Assembly (NCBI RefSeq): GCF_002572525.1
Contig: NZ_PDBS01000001.1
Location: forward strand, 2,604,001-2,668,000
Length of the DNA stretch: 64,000 nt
Direction of reading: 5' to 3'
From: Natrinema sp. CBA1119
GTDB taxonomy: Archaea; Halobacteriota; Halobacteria; Halobacteriales; Natrialbaceae
Shown: one piece after another, positions 27,322-36,301 of the stretch
How positions within the stretch are numbered: the stretch's first letter is position 1
Layout: the number at the start of each line of letters is the position of its first letter
The notes under the pieces: model-generated
Told to the model about the DNA's origin: nothing
Seen by the model: the letters and a program-made list of their open reading frames with translations, nothing else
Databases searched by the model: none
Translations under genes and position numbers: made by a program

Positions 27322-27364
27322 GCCCACCCTTCCGACAGCCAACATAAAACACATGCGGTTCGCC

Positions 27365-27788
27365 GAAATCGGAGTCTCATCTGGAACTGACTTCGACGGT
27401 TCCCGAGAGATCGTATTTCTCGCGGAGACTATGCAGAAATGCAGCCGCCGGGTCAGTACCGTGCCGACCGAACAACGCGATATCGAGGATCAACTTTGTC
27501 TCGATATCTATTGTAGCGTACAACCAAGACTACTCGCTGTTGATCTTGACAGCGGTTTTGTCGACAGCGACCCGCTTCGGCTTCGCCTCAGACAGGTCGT
27601 GTCCGCTGTCAGCCAGCCGGTCTGATGGAGGTGGACGGCGAACGCCCTAACGGGCGTCGCTGTCCGCTCGTTCTCCCGAAATTCTTCTAAACCCGTGTTA
27701 TAGCTCTCGCTGAGCAAGTCTGCGAGCATTCTAACCAATTTACTCAACGACCTGCTGACTTCTCAAACTGGCTCCACTAGGCGGTGCC
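27365..27788 (-). mobile_element. decayed IS6-type insertion sequence, type A (copy 4)
   Basis: The minus-strand remnant begins at 27788 with GGCACCGCCTAGTGGAGCCA. The transposase reads MLADLLSESYNTGLEEF, then RTATPVRAFAVHLHQTG, then after an internal deletion RLADSGHDLSEAKPKRVAVD, with a TAG in place of a Trp codon, and continues to ALFGRHGTDPAAAFLHSLRE. It ends near 27365. It is the most complete of the four type A copies and is inverted relative to the copy at 22572. Confidence 0.8.
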
Positions 27789-27842
27789 TCATGTTTTATT
27801 AGTTCAACAAAATTATAACCATTGACAGTAGATACCACGAAT

Positions 27843-28307
27843 ATGATCCATGGTGTAGAGGTCAAAGACCTCCAAGTAAACGCCGACGAACGCGGTCACC
27901 TCGTGGAAGTCTTCCGCGAGGATTGGGAACTCTACGATCCCGGCCCAGCGATGTCGTACTATTCGATGACCTATCCCGGAGTCGTCCGCGCTTGGCACCG
28001 CCATCTCGAGGGCCAGATCGACCACTTCATCTGCCCGAAGGGGCGGATCAAGGTCGGGATCTACGACGACAGAGAGGACTCCCCAACACAGGGTGAACTG
28101 GACACGTTCGTCATCGGCGAGCACAACCAGAAGGCCATCCGCATTCCGGGTGACTGCTGGCACGGGTTCAAGGCGATCGGCGATGAGCCGGCGTTCCTGC
28201 TCAACTTCCCGTCGAAGCTCTACGACTACGACGAACCCGACGAGGAACGAATCCCCTACGACACGGACAAAATACCTTTAGACTGGGACGAAGAACCGAG
28301 CGGATAA
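27843..28307 (+). CDS. rmlC: dTDP-4-dehydrorhamnose 3,5-epimerase family protein
   Basis: A 154-residue cupin. RmlC converts dTDP-4-keto-6-deoxyglucose to dTDP-4-keto-rhamnose. Visible features are RGHLVEVFREDWE, the active-site region VVRAWHRHLEGQIDHF with the catalytic-type His, and the metal/dimer strand RIPGDCWHGFKAIGD. It is shorter than the bacterial enzyme (about 180) but typical for haloarchaea. A TATA-like ATTATAACC lies 23-32 bases before the ATG, giving a leaderless promoter just past an IS end. rmlA starts three bases after its stop. Confidence 0.85.
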   Translation: MIHGVEVKDLQVNADERGHLVEVFREDWELYDPGPAMSYYSMTYPGVVRAWHRHLEGQIDHFICPKGRIKVGIYDDREDSPTQGELDTFVIGEHNQKAIRIPGDCWHGFKAIGDEPAFLLNFPSKLYDYDEPDEERIPYDTDKIPLDWDEEPSG

Positions 28308-28310
28308 CCA

Positions 28311-29384
28311 ATGAAAGGTGTCCTTCTATCGGGCGGGACGGGCTCGAGACTCCGTCCAATCACCCACACCGGTCCGAAGCAGCTCGTCCCGGTCGCGAAC
28401 AAACCGGTCCTCGAGTACGCGATCGAGGACCTCAAGGAAGCTGGCGTCACCGAAATCGGCGTCATTCTCGGCCACAAGGGCCGCAAGGAGATTCAGGAAC
28501 TGCTCGGTGATGGCAGCGACTACGGCGTTGAAATCACGTATATCGTCCAAGGAAACCCATTAGGACTTGCCCATGCGGCGGGCTGTGCTCGAGACTTTGT
28601 TGGTGATGACGACTTCGTAATGTACCTCGGCGACAATATTCTCAAACAGGGAATCGCAGAACTCGTCGAGAGCTTCGAGCGAGGCGACTACGGGGCAGGA
28701 ATCGCGCTTCAGGAAGTCGATACCCCGGAACAGTTCGGGATCGCTGACGTCGACGATGAGGGGACTGTCACGCGACTTATCGAGAAACCCGACGATCCAC
28801 CAACCAATCTCGCACTTATTGGAATCTACGTCTTCTCGAACGAGGTGTTCGACGTCATCGAGCGTCTCGAGCCATCCTGGCGCGGCGAACTCGAGATTAC
28901 GGACGCAATCCAGACCCTGCTCGAGGACGGTCATTCGATCGACTCTCATGTGGTCCGCGGCTGGTGGAAGGACACAGGCAAGCCCGAGGATATTCTTGAG
29001 GCAAACCGACTGGTACTCGAAGACAATCACCTTGAATGTGCTGGCTATGTCGCACCCGATGCGACAGTCGACGGCCGAGTCGATCTGCACGAAACAGCGA
29101 AGATCGAAGATGGCGCGGTCATTCGCGGCCCCGTTTCAATCGCCGAAAACACGGTAATCGAGTCCGGGACGTACGTCGGCCCGTATACGTCAATCGGGCA
29201 GAACTCGACGCTTGAGGGCGTCCATATCGAGAACAGTGTCGTCATTGGTGAGTCGTTGATCGAGACGAGCGGTAAGATCGTGGACAGTCTCCTCGGTCGT
29301 GGCACAAATATCGGTCGCGCAGACGACGAACTCCCGGAAGGGCGGAGACTCGTTGTCGGTGAAAATTCACAGCTCAAACTCTAA
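28311..29384 (+). CDS. rmlA: glucose-1-phosphate thymidylyltransferase (long form)
   Basis: A 357-residue sugar nucleotidyltransferase. It makes dTDP-glucose, the entry to dTDP-rhamnose. The nucleotide loop LLSGGTGSRLRPITHTGPKQ opens the protein, and the metal-binding region FVMYLGDNIL follows. From about residue 245 there is a left-handed beta-helix of hexapeptide repeats (YVAPDATVDGRVDLHETAKI onward), typical of archaeal long forms. It is co-transcribed with the upstream rmlC-like gene, and a tiny zinc-ribbon gene follows two bases after its stop. Confidence 0.93.
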   Translation: MKGVLLSGGTGSRLRPITHTGPKQLVPVANKPVLEYAIEDLKEAGVTEIGVILGHKGRKEIQELLGDGSDYGVEITYIVQGNPLGLAHAAGCARDFVGDDDFVMYLGDNILKQGIAELVESFERGDYGAGIALQEVDTPEQFGIADVDDEGTVTRLIEKPDDPPTNLALIGIYVFSNEVFDVIERLEPSWRGELEITDAIQTLLEDGHSIDSHVVRGWWKDTGKPEDILEANRLVLEDNHLECAGYVAPDATVDGRVDLHETAKIEDGAVIRGPVSIAENTVIESGTYVGPYTSIGQNSTLEGVHIENSVVIGESLIETSGKIVDSLLGRGTNIGRADDELPEGRRLVVGENSQLKL

Positions 29385-29386
29385 CC

Positions 29387-29566
29387 ATGCGCATCATCAC
29401 GCACACCTGTACGGAGTGTAGAACGGTCGTCTCAGCGAACGAATTAGAGGCCAACCGTGTCATGAAATGTCCGGGGATCAAGTGCGAGAACGTGCTCCGG
29501 TTTGCAGATCTCCCGGCAGACGACCGCGAATTCTTCCTCGAACACGCAGAGCAGTACGGACTTTAG
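29387..29566 (+). CDS. 59-residue putative zinc-ribbon protein
   Basis: A short gene two bases after rmlA. The product has four cysteines in two pairs, THTCTECRT (Cys8, Cys11) and MKCPGIKCEN (Cys28, Cys33), the pattern of a small zinc-binding knuckle, then an acidic helix ending EHAEQYGL. I do not recognise the family; a conserved haloarchaeal small protein is likely. Its stop overlaps the end of the convergent rmlD by four bases. Gene regulation or protein contact are both possible. Confidence 0.7.
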   Translation: MRIITHTCTECRTVVSANELEANRVMKCPGIKCENVLRFADLPADDREFFLEHAEQYGL

Positions 29567-30450
29567 AAGTGGTCCTCAATCGCCCGTAAATCGTCCTCAA
29601 GCGTCGGTTGGGGACGTCCCAGTTCGTCTTCGACGGCAGTCACGTCGAGACACGTATATGAAGGTCGGCCCGCCGCTCTCGTCACGTCAGATTGTTCGCT
29701 CTCACGAATTAGCGTTTCGTTTGCATCTTGTATGCGGGCGACCTTGTGCCCGAATTCGTGCGGCGTCACGCATGATCGACTCGCAATATGATATACGCTC
29801 TCCGCACCTGACTCGAGGAGGTCAAGGATCGTCGCAGCCGCCTGACCTGCCCGAGTCGGTGTGAGATGCTGATCGACGAACAGCGGAACCTCGTCGCCCG
29901 CTTGTAGTGTATCGCGAACCCAGGATGGAAAGCCGACGAGGTCGTTCGTATCTCCACGAACCCCGTAGACGAACGACAACCGAGTAACCAAGTTCTCACC
30001 ATCGACAGCTCGGACGGCTTCTTCACCGGCGAGCTTCGATTCACCGTATACCTGAATCGGCGCTGTCGATTCCATTTCGTCGTACGGTGCCGTCGCTTCG
30101 CCGTTGAAGACATAATCCGTCGAGATGTGAACGAACTGAATGTCACGTGTCGCAGAGCTACGAGCGAGTTCTCCAGGGGCAGTTCCATTGACGTCGAACG
30201 CCCTTTCTCGGTCAGACTCACAGCCATCAACGTCCGTCATTGCAGCGCAATTCACCACGGTGTTGGGCAGATATTTGTCCAGTAGTGTCTGGAATTCCGC
30301 CGTGTGACGGATATCGTGCTGTTCGAGTGGGATTTCGAACGATGGAGCGGTTGAATGATACGTCCCAACTACGTCGATCGATTGCTCAAGGCACTGGCCT
30401 ACGAGCGCACTCCCGAGTAATCCACTTGCACCGAGAACGAGCACCGTCAT
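29563..30450 (-). CDS. rmlD: dTDP-4-dehydrorhamnose reductase
   Basis: A 295-residue NAD(P)-dependent reductase that performs the last step to dTDP-rhamnose. The Rossmann loop GASGLLGSAL is at residues 7-16, with VVNCAAMTDVDGCES, the catalytic strand ISTDYVFNGEA, and VYGESKLAGEEAV with the Tyr-x-x-x-Lys pair. It is divergent from rmlB (53 bases apart, TATA-like sequences between) and convergent with the zinc-ribbon gene. All four rml functions are therefore present, though on two strands. Confidence 0.9.
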   Translation of the reverse strand: MTVLVLGASGLLGSALVGQCLEQSIDVVGTYHSTAPSFEIPLEQHDIRHTAEFQTLLDKYLPNTVVNCAAMTDVDGCESDRERAFDVNGTAPGELARSSATRDIQFVHISTDYVFNGEATAPYDEMESTAPIQVYGESKLAGEEAVRAVDGENLVTRLSFVYGVRGDTNDLVGFPSWVRDTLQAGDEVPLFVDQHLTPTRAGQAAATILDLLESGAESVYHIASRSCVTPHEFGHKVARIQDANETLIRESEQSDVTRAAGRPSYTCLDVTAVEDELGRPQPTLEDDLRAIEDHF

Positions 30451-30503
30451 ATACGACCTGCCTTCCCGAAACTGTAAATACGTGCTGGGATGCAGGTGAT
30501 CAT

Positions 30504-31424
30504 ATGCGAATACTCGTTACTGGTGGCGCGGGATTCATCGGCTCTAACTACGTACGCTATCTGCTCGAGAACCGAGAGGACGAAGTCGTCACACTGGACG
30601 CGCTGACCTACGCTGGTTCACTAGACAATCTCGAGGGGGTTCTCGAGCAGCCGAACCACGAATTTGTCGAAGGGAATATCTGTGATCGCGAACTCGTCCA
30701 CGATCTCGTCGCGGATGCGGATGCAGTCGTCAACTTCGCCGCTGAATCGCACGTCGATCGGTCCATCAAGGGCGCAGGTCCGTTCGTCACAACGAACGTC
30801 GAGGGAACCCAAATTCTCCTTGACGCCGCGGTCGATGCAGATCTCGATCGATTTCTCCAGATCTCGACGGACGAAGTATACGGACAGATCCTCGATGGGA
30901 CATTTAGCGAAGACGATAAACTGAACCCGCGAAACCCGTACGCAGCGACGAAAGCCAGTGCCGATTTGCTCGCTAAAAGTTACTGGATTACGCACGATCT
31001 ACCTGTCCTCATCACCCGCACCTGTAACAACTTCGGCCCACGGCAGCATCCAGAGAAACTCATTCCAAAATTCATCCGGAAGGCCGCTGCGGGTGACGAT
31101 CTCCCCGTATACGGTGACGGATCAAACGTCCGTGAGTGGATCTACGTCGAGGATAATTGTCGCGCACTCGATCTCGTCCTCCGCGACGGCGACCCCGGAG
31201 AGGTGTACAACATCGGGTCTGGCGAAGAGCGAACAAATCTCGAGGTGACCGAGGCGATTCTCGACGCTGTTGGCGGATCGAAAGACCAGATTACGTTCGT
31301 CGAGGACCGGGCAGGTCACGACCAGCGGTATGCACTCGAGACGGACAAAATCAAACGTCTTGAATGGAAGCCGTCTTGGTCCTTCGAAGAAGGGTTAGAA
31401 CGAACCGTTAAGTACTATCTCTAA
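30504..31424 (+). CDS. rmlB: dTDP-glucose 4,6-dehydratase
   Basis: A 306-residue extended SDR enzyme. It has the loop GGAGFIGSNYVRYLLEN, the NAD site segment NFAAESHVDRSI, the catalytic ISTDEVYG with Asp-Glu of the dehydratase active site, YAATKASAD with Tyr-x-x-x-Lys, and the substrate loop NNFGPRQHPEKLIP. It converts dTDP-glucose to the 4-keto-6-deoxy sugar. I start at 30504 (MRILVTGG), where similarity begins; the much longer open frame upstream is antisense to rmlD. Its promoter lies in the rmlD-rmlB gap. Confidence 0.93.
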   Translation: MRILVTGGAGFIGSNYVRYLLENREDEVVTLDALTYAGSLDNLEGVLEQPNHEFVEGNICDRELVHDLVADADAVVNFAAESHVDRSIKGAGPFVTTNVEGTQILLDAAVDADLDRFLQISTDEVYGQILDGTFSEDDKLNPRNPYAATKASADLLAKSYWITHDLPVLITRTCNNFGPRQHPEKLIPKFIRKAAAGDDLPVYGDGSNVREWIYVEDNCRALDLVLRDGDPGEVYNIGSGEERTNLEVTEAILDAVGGSKDQITFVEDRAGHDQRYALETDKIKRLEWKPSWSFEEGLERTVKYYL

Positions 31425-31520
31425 TCACATCTATAATCCCAATTCTCATGAAATGATCTCTGATATGATGTTTACCTCCAGCCCAAAGACATATAGTAAT
31501 CAAGTATTATCGATGGGAAT

Positions 31521-32255
31521 ATGCAAGCAGTCGTGTTGGCCGCAGGCAAAGGAACCCGCCTTCGGCCCCTTACCGACGACAAACCCAAAGTCCTCGTCGA
31601 AGTCGACGGCAAACCCCTTATTGAGGACGTCATGGACAACCTCATCGAAATCGGTGCGACTGAGTTCGTCCTCGTCGTCGGCTACATGAAGGAGAAGATA
31701 ATAGAACGCTACGGAGACGAGTACAAGGGTATTCCCATCACCTACGCCCACCAGCGCGAGCAGCTCGGCCTCGCCCACGCCATCCTGCAGGCTGAGCCAC
31801 ACATCGACGACGACTTCATGCTCATGCTGGGTGACAACGTCTTCCGATCGAATCTCGGCGACGTGATCAACCGCCAGCAAGAAGAGCGCGCCGACGCCGC
31901 CTTCCTCGTCGAGGAAGTCCCCTACGAGGAGGCCTCCCGCTACGGCGTCCTCGACACGAACGAGTACGGCGAGATCGTGGAAGTGATGGAGAAACCCGAC
32001 GATCCGCCGTCCAATCTCGTCATGACCGGCTTCTACACCTTTACGCCGGAGATCTTTCACGCGTGCCACCTCGTCCAGCCCTCCGATCGCGGCGAGTACG
32101 AGCTGCCCGACGCGATCGATCTGCTCATCCAATCCGGCCGGACGATCGACGCGATCCGGATGGACGGCTGGCGCATCGACGTGGGGTATCCCGAAGACAG
32201 GGACCGAGCCGAGGAGCGACTGACCGACGCCGAGGTCGCGGCACCGACCGAATAA
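31521..32255 (+). CDS. aglF: sugar nucleotidyltransferase AglF (UTP-glucose-1-phosphate type)
   Basis: A 244-residue nucleotidyltransferase with VVLAAGKGTRLRPLTDDKPK at the start and MLMLGDNVFRSN as the metal-binding strand. It matches AglF of Haloferax in length and order; that enzyme makes UDP-glucose, which AglM then oxidises to UDP-glucuronic acid for N-glycosylation. Unlike the rmlA product it has no beta-helix tail. CATATAG about 25-32 bases before the ATG gives a leaderless promoter. It marks the return to the conserved agl core after the variable island. Confidence 0.88.
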   Translation: MQAVVLAAGKGTRLRPLTDDKPKVLVEVDGKPLIEDVMDNLIEIGATEFVLVVGYMKEKIIERYGDEYKGIPITYAHQREQLGLAHAILQAEPHIDDDFMLMLGDNVFRSNLGDVINRQQEERADAAFLVEEVPYEEASRYGVLDTNEYGEIVEVMEKPDDPPSNLVMTGFYTFTPEIFHACHLVQPSDRGEYELPDAIDLLIQSGRTIDAIRMDGWRIDVGYPEDRDRAEERLTDAEVAAPTE

Positions 32256-32309
32256 CGACAGCGCCCCTTAGAGACCGCCGATTGAAACCATCTTTCCGCT
32301 TCTCCAATT

Positions 32310-32828
32310 TCACTCGAGCGATGCCGAATCCTCATATCCCCCCACGCCGACCCGTCGCTCGAGCGCCCAGACGAGTACCGCACACAGCCCGGCGACGAGC
32401 GCCGGCCAGCGGTCGGTGCTCAGGTAGAGCCCGCCCGACGGCAGCCGGTACTCGGTCAGCGGCCAGAAGGCGGCGTAGGAGTACCCCGTCGGGGTCATGA
32501 GGCCGAGATCGAGGACGTGATGTGACGCCGCACCGATCGCGACGAGCACGACGACGTCCCGGCGGTACTCCGGTGCGAACAGGAGCGAGCCGAAGAGCGT
32601 CACGACGATCGTCCCGCCGAGAAGGTGGAGGGGTGCCCACGAGAAGGGGATCTCGAGCAGGTAGCTAACGAGTTCGTCCGGAAACAGGAGGTTGATCTTC
32701 GTGAAGTCCGGAGAGAGCGCGCCGAGCATCACGAGCGTCACGTGCGCTCGCTGCAGCCGCTCGTACCGAATCGACAGGAGCGTCCCGATGACGTAGCCGA
32801 CGAGAACGTGCGTGAGGACGTCAGTCAC
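32310..32828 (-). CDS. membrane-bound metal-dependent hydrolase (DUF457/YdjM-like)
   Basis: A 172-residue membrane protein with four or five hydrophobic helices and the scattered polar residues of the DUF457 family: TDVLTHVLVGYVIG, LGALSPDFTKI, WAPLHLLGG and ASHHVLDLGLM, where His and Asp would bind metal. The GTG at 32828 gives an eight-base overlap with the upstream gene's stop (GTGACTGA). The in-frame alternative near 32843 is less likely. Function is unknown beyond the family name. It is co-transcribed with the next gene upstream. Confidence 0.75.
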   Translation of the reverse strand: MTDVLTHVLVGYVIGTLLSIRYERLQRAHVTLVMLGALSPDFTKINLLFPDELVSYLLEIPFSWAPLHLLGGTIVVTLFGSLLFAPEYRRDVVVLVAIGAASHHVLDLGLMTPTGYSYAAFWPLTEYRLPSGGLYLSTDRWPALVAGLCAVLVWALERRVGVGGYEDSASLE

Positions 32829-33384
32829 TGCGATCACCACCACTCGCGCCGCCTCGAGTCCCGGGGATCACGTCCCGAAGGGAGAGCGGCTCGTCCCGCG
32901 GGACGAGCGCGAACCGACCGAAGTCGAAGCGCCAGTCGCGGGCGAATCGACCGAACGCCCAGAGCCCGCCGAAAAACGAGACGACGAGCATGTAGGCAGT
33001 CCCGGAGACGTCGCCGATCGTCGTTCGCTCGACGACGAGGGTCGACTCGTCCTCGAGGTGTCCGAACGCGCTCACGCGGTCACCCTGCTCGAGGGGCGCG
33101 TCCGAGTTCTGGAGTCCGTCGTCCGCGTTGACGAGGGTGAACCTGCCGTAGCCGCTGGCGCGCGTCGCGATGACGACGGGGTCCGTGTCGACGACGCGAC
33201 CGCCGAGGACGACCTGCTCGCCCACGTAGGCCTCGCGGTTCGGGGTGACGTCGACTTCGTCCGGATAGCCGCCGCTCATCAGATCGGAGGGGACCGCGCC
33301 CGCCCACAGGACGAGCCCGGCCAGCACGGCGAGGAGGACGACGCCCGCCGCGAGTCGGCCGCGGTGGCCGAAGGGTTCCTGCAT
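32821..33384 (-). CDS. haloarchaeal membrane protein with OB-like domain
   Basis: A 187-residue protein. It has an N-terminal membrane helix (about residues 12-30), a beta-rich outer domain with the line EAYVGEQVVLGGRVVDTDPV that recalls an OB-fold strand pattern, a second helix near residues 128-148, and a charged cytoplasmic tail. I do not recognise a named family. It overlaps the DUF457-like gene and its start faces aglM. A role in the cell envelope is a guess from topology. Confidence 0.7.
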   Translation of the reverse strand: MQEPFGHRGRLAAGVVLLAVLAGLVLWAGAVPSDLMSGGYPDEVDVTPNREAYVGEQVVLGGRVVDTDPVVIATRASGYGRFTLVNADDGLQNSDAPLEQGDRVSAFGHLEDESTLVVERTTIGDVSGTAYMLVVSFFGGLWAFGRFARDWRFDFGRFALVPRDEPLSLRDVIPGTRGGASGGDRSD

Positions 33385-33567
33385 GTGTCTCTAGGAAGGT
33401 CTCGAATCGCAAGAATAGTTTTCGTGTTGGTAAGGGTCGCCGATCGGGACGAGTGGGTGCGCAAGAGACTCTCGGAACCGACCGGCGGGGACGAGTCGAC
33501 GAACCAGGCCGATCGCGGTCCGTTCGAACCCAAAAACGTCTAACGTCCACCCCGCATCCCGTCCCCT

Positions 33568-34857
33568 ATGAACGTCTCCATCGTCGGCAGCGGCTACGTC
33601 GGCACCACGATCGCCGCCTGTCTCGCCGACCTCGGTCACGACGTCACGAACATCGAGATCGACGATGAAATCGTCGCGACGATAAACGCCGGGGAGGCAC
33701 CGATTCACGAGTCGGGTCTCGCGGAGCGAATCGCCGAGCACGCGGGCACAAACCTCCGCGCGACCACGGACTACGACGCAGTCCGCGACACGGACGTTAC
33801 GTTTCTCTGTCTGCCCACACCCCAGTCCGACGACGGCAGTCTCGATCTCGCGATCATGCAGGCCGGTGCGGAATCGCTCGGCCGCGCGCTGGCTGAGAAA
33901 GACGACGAGCACCTCGTGGTCGTCAAGAGCACGGTCCTGCCCGGCACGACCGAAGATGTCGTCGGGCCGATCCTCGAGACCGAATCCGAGACGCGGATCG
34001 GCGACGGCCTCGAGCTCGCGATGAACCCTGAGTTCCTCCGGATGGGGACCGCGGTCGAGGACTTCCTCGAGCCGGACAAGGTCGTCTTCGGCACTGCGAG
34101 CGAGGAGGCAGCCGCGACTCTTCGGGAGCTGTATGAACCTATTCTGGCGCGCGAGGAGACGGACCTCGTCGAGACCGACATCCGCGAGGCCGAGATCATC
34201 AAGTACGCGAACAACGCCTTCCTCGCGTCGAAGGTCTCGCTGGTCAACGAGCTCGGGAACATCGCCAGGGAGTACGACGCGGACGCCTACGAGGTGCTCG
34301 AGGCAGTCGGGCTCGACGACCGGATCTCCGAGCGGTTCATGCGCTCGGGGCTCGGCTGGGGCGGCTCCTGTTTCCCCAAGGACGTCAACGCGCTTCGCGC
34401 CGGTGCTCGCGAGCAGGGGTACGACCCCGAACTGCTCGATGCGACCGTCGCGGTCAACGATGAACAGCCGCGACGGCTCGTGGCCCTGCTCGAGGAGCAC
34501 GTCCCGCTCGAGGGGGCCCGAATCGCGGTCCTCGGACTCTCGTTCAAGCCCGGAACTGACGACGTGCGCAAGTCCCGCGCGCTGGACGTGATCGAGCATC
34601 TCCGGGATCGCGGCGCGGCGATCGTCGCCTACGATCCGGTCGCGATCGAGAACGTTCGGCCCGACTTTCCCGAGATCGAGTACGCGGAGTCCGCCGAGGA
34701 CGCGCTCGAGGGGGCCGACGGCGCAGTCGTCGCGACCGACTGGCCGGAGTTCGACGACGTGTCGTTCGAGGGAATGGCGCGTTCCGTCGTGGTCGACGGC
34801 CGGCGGATCGAGATCGACGAGGACGCTCTCGAGGTCTACGAGGGACTGACCTGGTGA
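33568..34857 (+). CDS. aglM: UDP-glucose 6-dehydrogenase
   Basis: A 429-residue enzyme that oxidises UDP-glucose to UDP-glucuronic acid with two NAD. The Rossmann loop GSGYVGT is at residues 7-13, the middle domain has YANNAFLASKVSLVNEL, and the catalytic Cys is C268 in GWGGSCFPKD. The UDP-binding C-terminal domain follows with LGLSFKPGTDDVRKS. AglM supplies the uronic acid used by AglG-type transferases, consistent with aglF, aglG and aglB in this window. Confidence 0.94.
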   Translation: MNVSIVGSGYVGTTIAACLADLGHDVTNIEIDDEIVATINAGEAPIHESGLAERIAEHAGTNLRATTDYDAVRDTDVTFLCLPTPQSDDGSLDLAIMQAGAESLGRALAEKDDEHLVVVKSTVLPGTTEDVVGPILETESETRIGDGLELAMNPEFLRMGTAVEDFLEPDKVVFGTASEEAAATLRELYEPILAREETDLVETDIREAEIIKYANNAFLASKVSLVNELGNIAREYDADAYEVLEAVGLDDRISERFMRSGLGWGGSCFPKDVNALRAGAREQGYDPELLDATVAVNDEQPRRLVALLEEHVPLEGARIAVLGLSFKPGTDDVRKSRALDVIEHLRDRGAAIVAYDPVAIENVRPDFPEIEYAESAEDALEGADGAVVATDWPEFDDVSFEGMARSVVVDGRRIEIDEDALEVYEGLTW

Positions 34858-34950
34858 CGAGGCGGTGGCCGCGTCGCAGCCCGTCCGACGTAAAAAGCCG
34901 ACACTGCTCAATCAGTAGCCTTTTGCGGGTACGCGGGCGAATACTGTCCG

Positions 34951-35958
34951 ATGGAAGATGACGCGGTACGTGCGGGCTCGAGCATCCTCTCGGACGGCGC
35001 AGGGGAGGTCGCCGTGACCGAGGACGCCCGCGAGATCTCGCCCGACGACGTCTGCGTTCTCATCCCGACGCTCGACGAGGCGGCCACGATCGCCGACGTG
35101 ATCGAGGGCTTCTACGAGCAGGGGTACACGAACGTCGTCATCGTCGACGGCAACTCGACCGACGGCACTCGCGAGATCGCTCGCGAGCACGGCGCCGAGG
35201 TGCTGGTCCAGTCCGGTGACGGAAAGGGCCAGGCCGTCCGCGAGGCCCTCGAGTACGTCACCGTCCCCTACGTGCTGATGGCCGACGGCGACGGAACCTA
35301 CGATCCGGCCGACGCCGACAAGATGGTCGAACCGCTCTCGCGAGGGTACGAGCACGTGATCGGCAACCGCTTCGCCGAGATGGACGACGACGCGATGCGC
35401 GCGTTGAACGGCTTCGGGAATCGGATGATCAATCGCGCGTTCGGGTTCGTCCACGGAGCCAACTACGAGGACATCCTCTCGGGCTACCGAGCGTTCACCG
35501 TCGAGTCGTTCGAACGGCTCTCGCTCGACTCCGACGGGTTCACGATCGAGACCGAACTCGCCGTCGAGTGCGTCAAACACGGCGTCGAGACGACGGTCGT
35601 TCCGGTCAGTTACCGCGCCCGGCCCGACGAGTCCGAGACTAACCTCCACCCGGTCAAAGACGGCGGGACGATACTGCTCACGCTGTACTCGCTGGCCAAG
35701 ACCAACAACCCCCTGTTCTACTTCGGCAGTCTCGGGGTCGCTGGCATCCTCTCGGGCAGTCTCATCGCGGTCTACGTCCTCTGGGAGTGGATCCAGTACA
35801 CCCAGAGCCACGAAGTCATGGCTCTCGCCTCGGCGGCCGCCATCCTGCTGGGCGTCCAACTCCTCATGTTCGGCGTCCTCTCGGACATGCTCGTGACCCT
35901 CCACCGCGAGCAGCGGCGGCGACTCGAGCGGATCGCTCGAGAGTCGAACGACGAGTGA
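34951..35958 (+). CDS. aglJ: dolichyl-phosphate glycosyltransferase AglJ
   Basis: A 335-residue GT2 enzyme related to dolichol-phosphate mannose synthase. AglJ adds the first sugar of the N-glycan to dolichol phosphate. Features: CVLIPTLDEAATIADVIEGF, VDGNSTDGTREIA, the metal site LMADGDGTYDP, and two C-terminal membrane helices (about residues 255-310). The N-terminal 28 residues before CVLIP are an acidic extension. The start ATG at 34951 follows an AT-rich stretch by about 30 bases. Together with AglF, AglM, AglG and AglB it gives the core of the pathway. Confidence 0.93.
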   Translation: MEDDAVRAGSSILSDGAGEVAVTEDAREISPDDVCVLIPTLDEAATIADVIEGFYEQGYTNVVIVDGNSTDGTREIAREHGAEVLVQSGDGKGQAVREALEYVTVPYVLMADGDGTYDPADADKMVEPLSRGYEHVIGNRFAEMDDDAMRALNGFGNRMINRAFGFVHGANYEDILSGYRAFTVESFERLSLDSDGFTIETELAVECVKHGVETTVVPVSYRARPDESETNLHPVKDGGTILLTLYSLAKTNNPLFYFGSLGVAGILSGSLIAVYVLWEWIQYTQSHEVMALASAAAILLGVQLLMFGVLSDMLVTLHREQRRRLERIARESNDE

Positions 35959-35971
35959 CGGCCAATCTAGC

Positions 35972-36301
35972 TCAAAATGGCAACAGTGAACGGAACTGAG
36001 CGACGACCCCGTTCGAGTTGTTTCGCCGGTACTCCTCGAAGGGCTGATGGAGCGCGTTCAACAGCTCCTGACGCGAGTCGAACTGTTGTGCCGGGACTCT
36101 CTCGAGCATCTCGCTCAGCGGTACGTCGTTCCCGTGAACGTCATAGGGAACGTTCTCGTGGCCGATCTCGGCTCTGACATCGTCCTTCGTGGCCGGAAAG
36201 GAGAGGTCGGACTCGCTGAGATGAGCGTCGACGGCCGCGATGCCGAACTCGATACTGTCGGGTTCCTCGTCGTCTCCGCTCGATGGTGGCCGGACTCCCA
36301 T
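35972..36301 (-). CDS. haloarchaeal small acidic protein (DUF5789-like)
   Basis: A 109-residue acidic protein. The layout SDLSFPATKDDVRAEIGHEN followed by LSEMLERVPAQQFDSRQELL resembles the DUF5789 family, where a short domain lists charged helices around a conserved sequence on dividing residues. I am not certain of the family. It is convergent with aglJ, 13 bases apart, and the upstream side lies in a gene-poor stretch. No membrane segment and no known motif are seen. Confidence 0.65.
   Translation of the reverse strand: MGVRPPSSGDDEEPDSIEFGIAAVDAHLSESDLSFPATKDDVRAEIGHENVPYDVHGNDVPLSEMLERVPAQQFDSRQELLNALHQPFEEYRRNNSNGVVAQFRSLLPF

Noticed and set aside
33391-34911. 506-codon minus-strand frame over aglM
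   Set aside because: Antisense to an intact UDP-glucose dehydrogenase; composition is that of a shadow.
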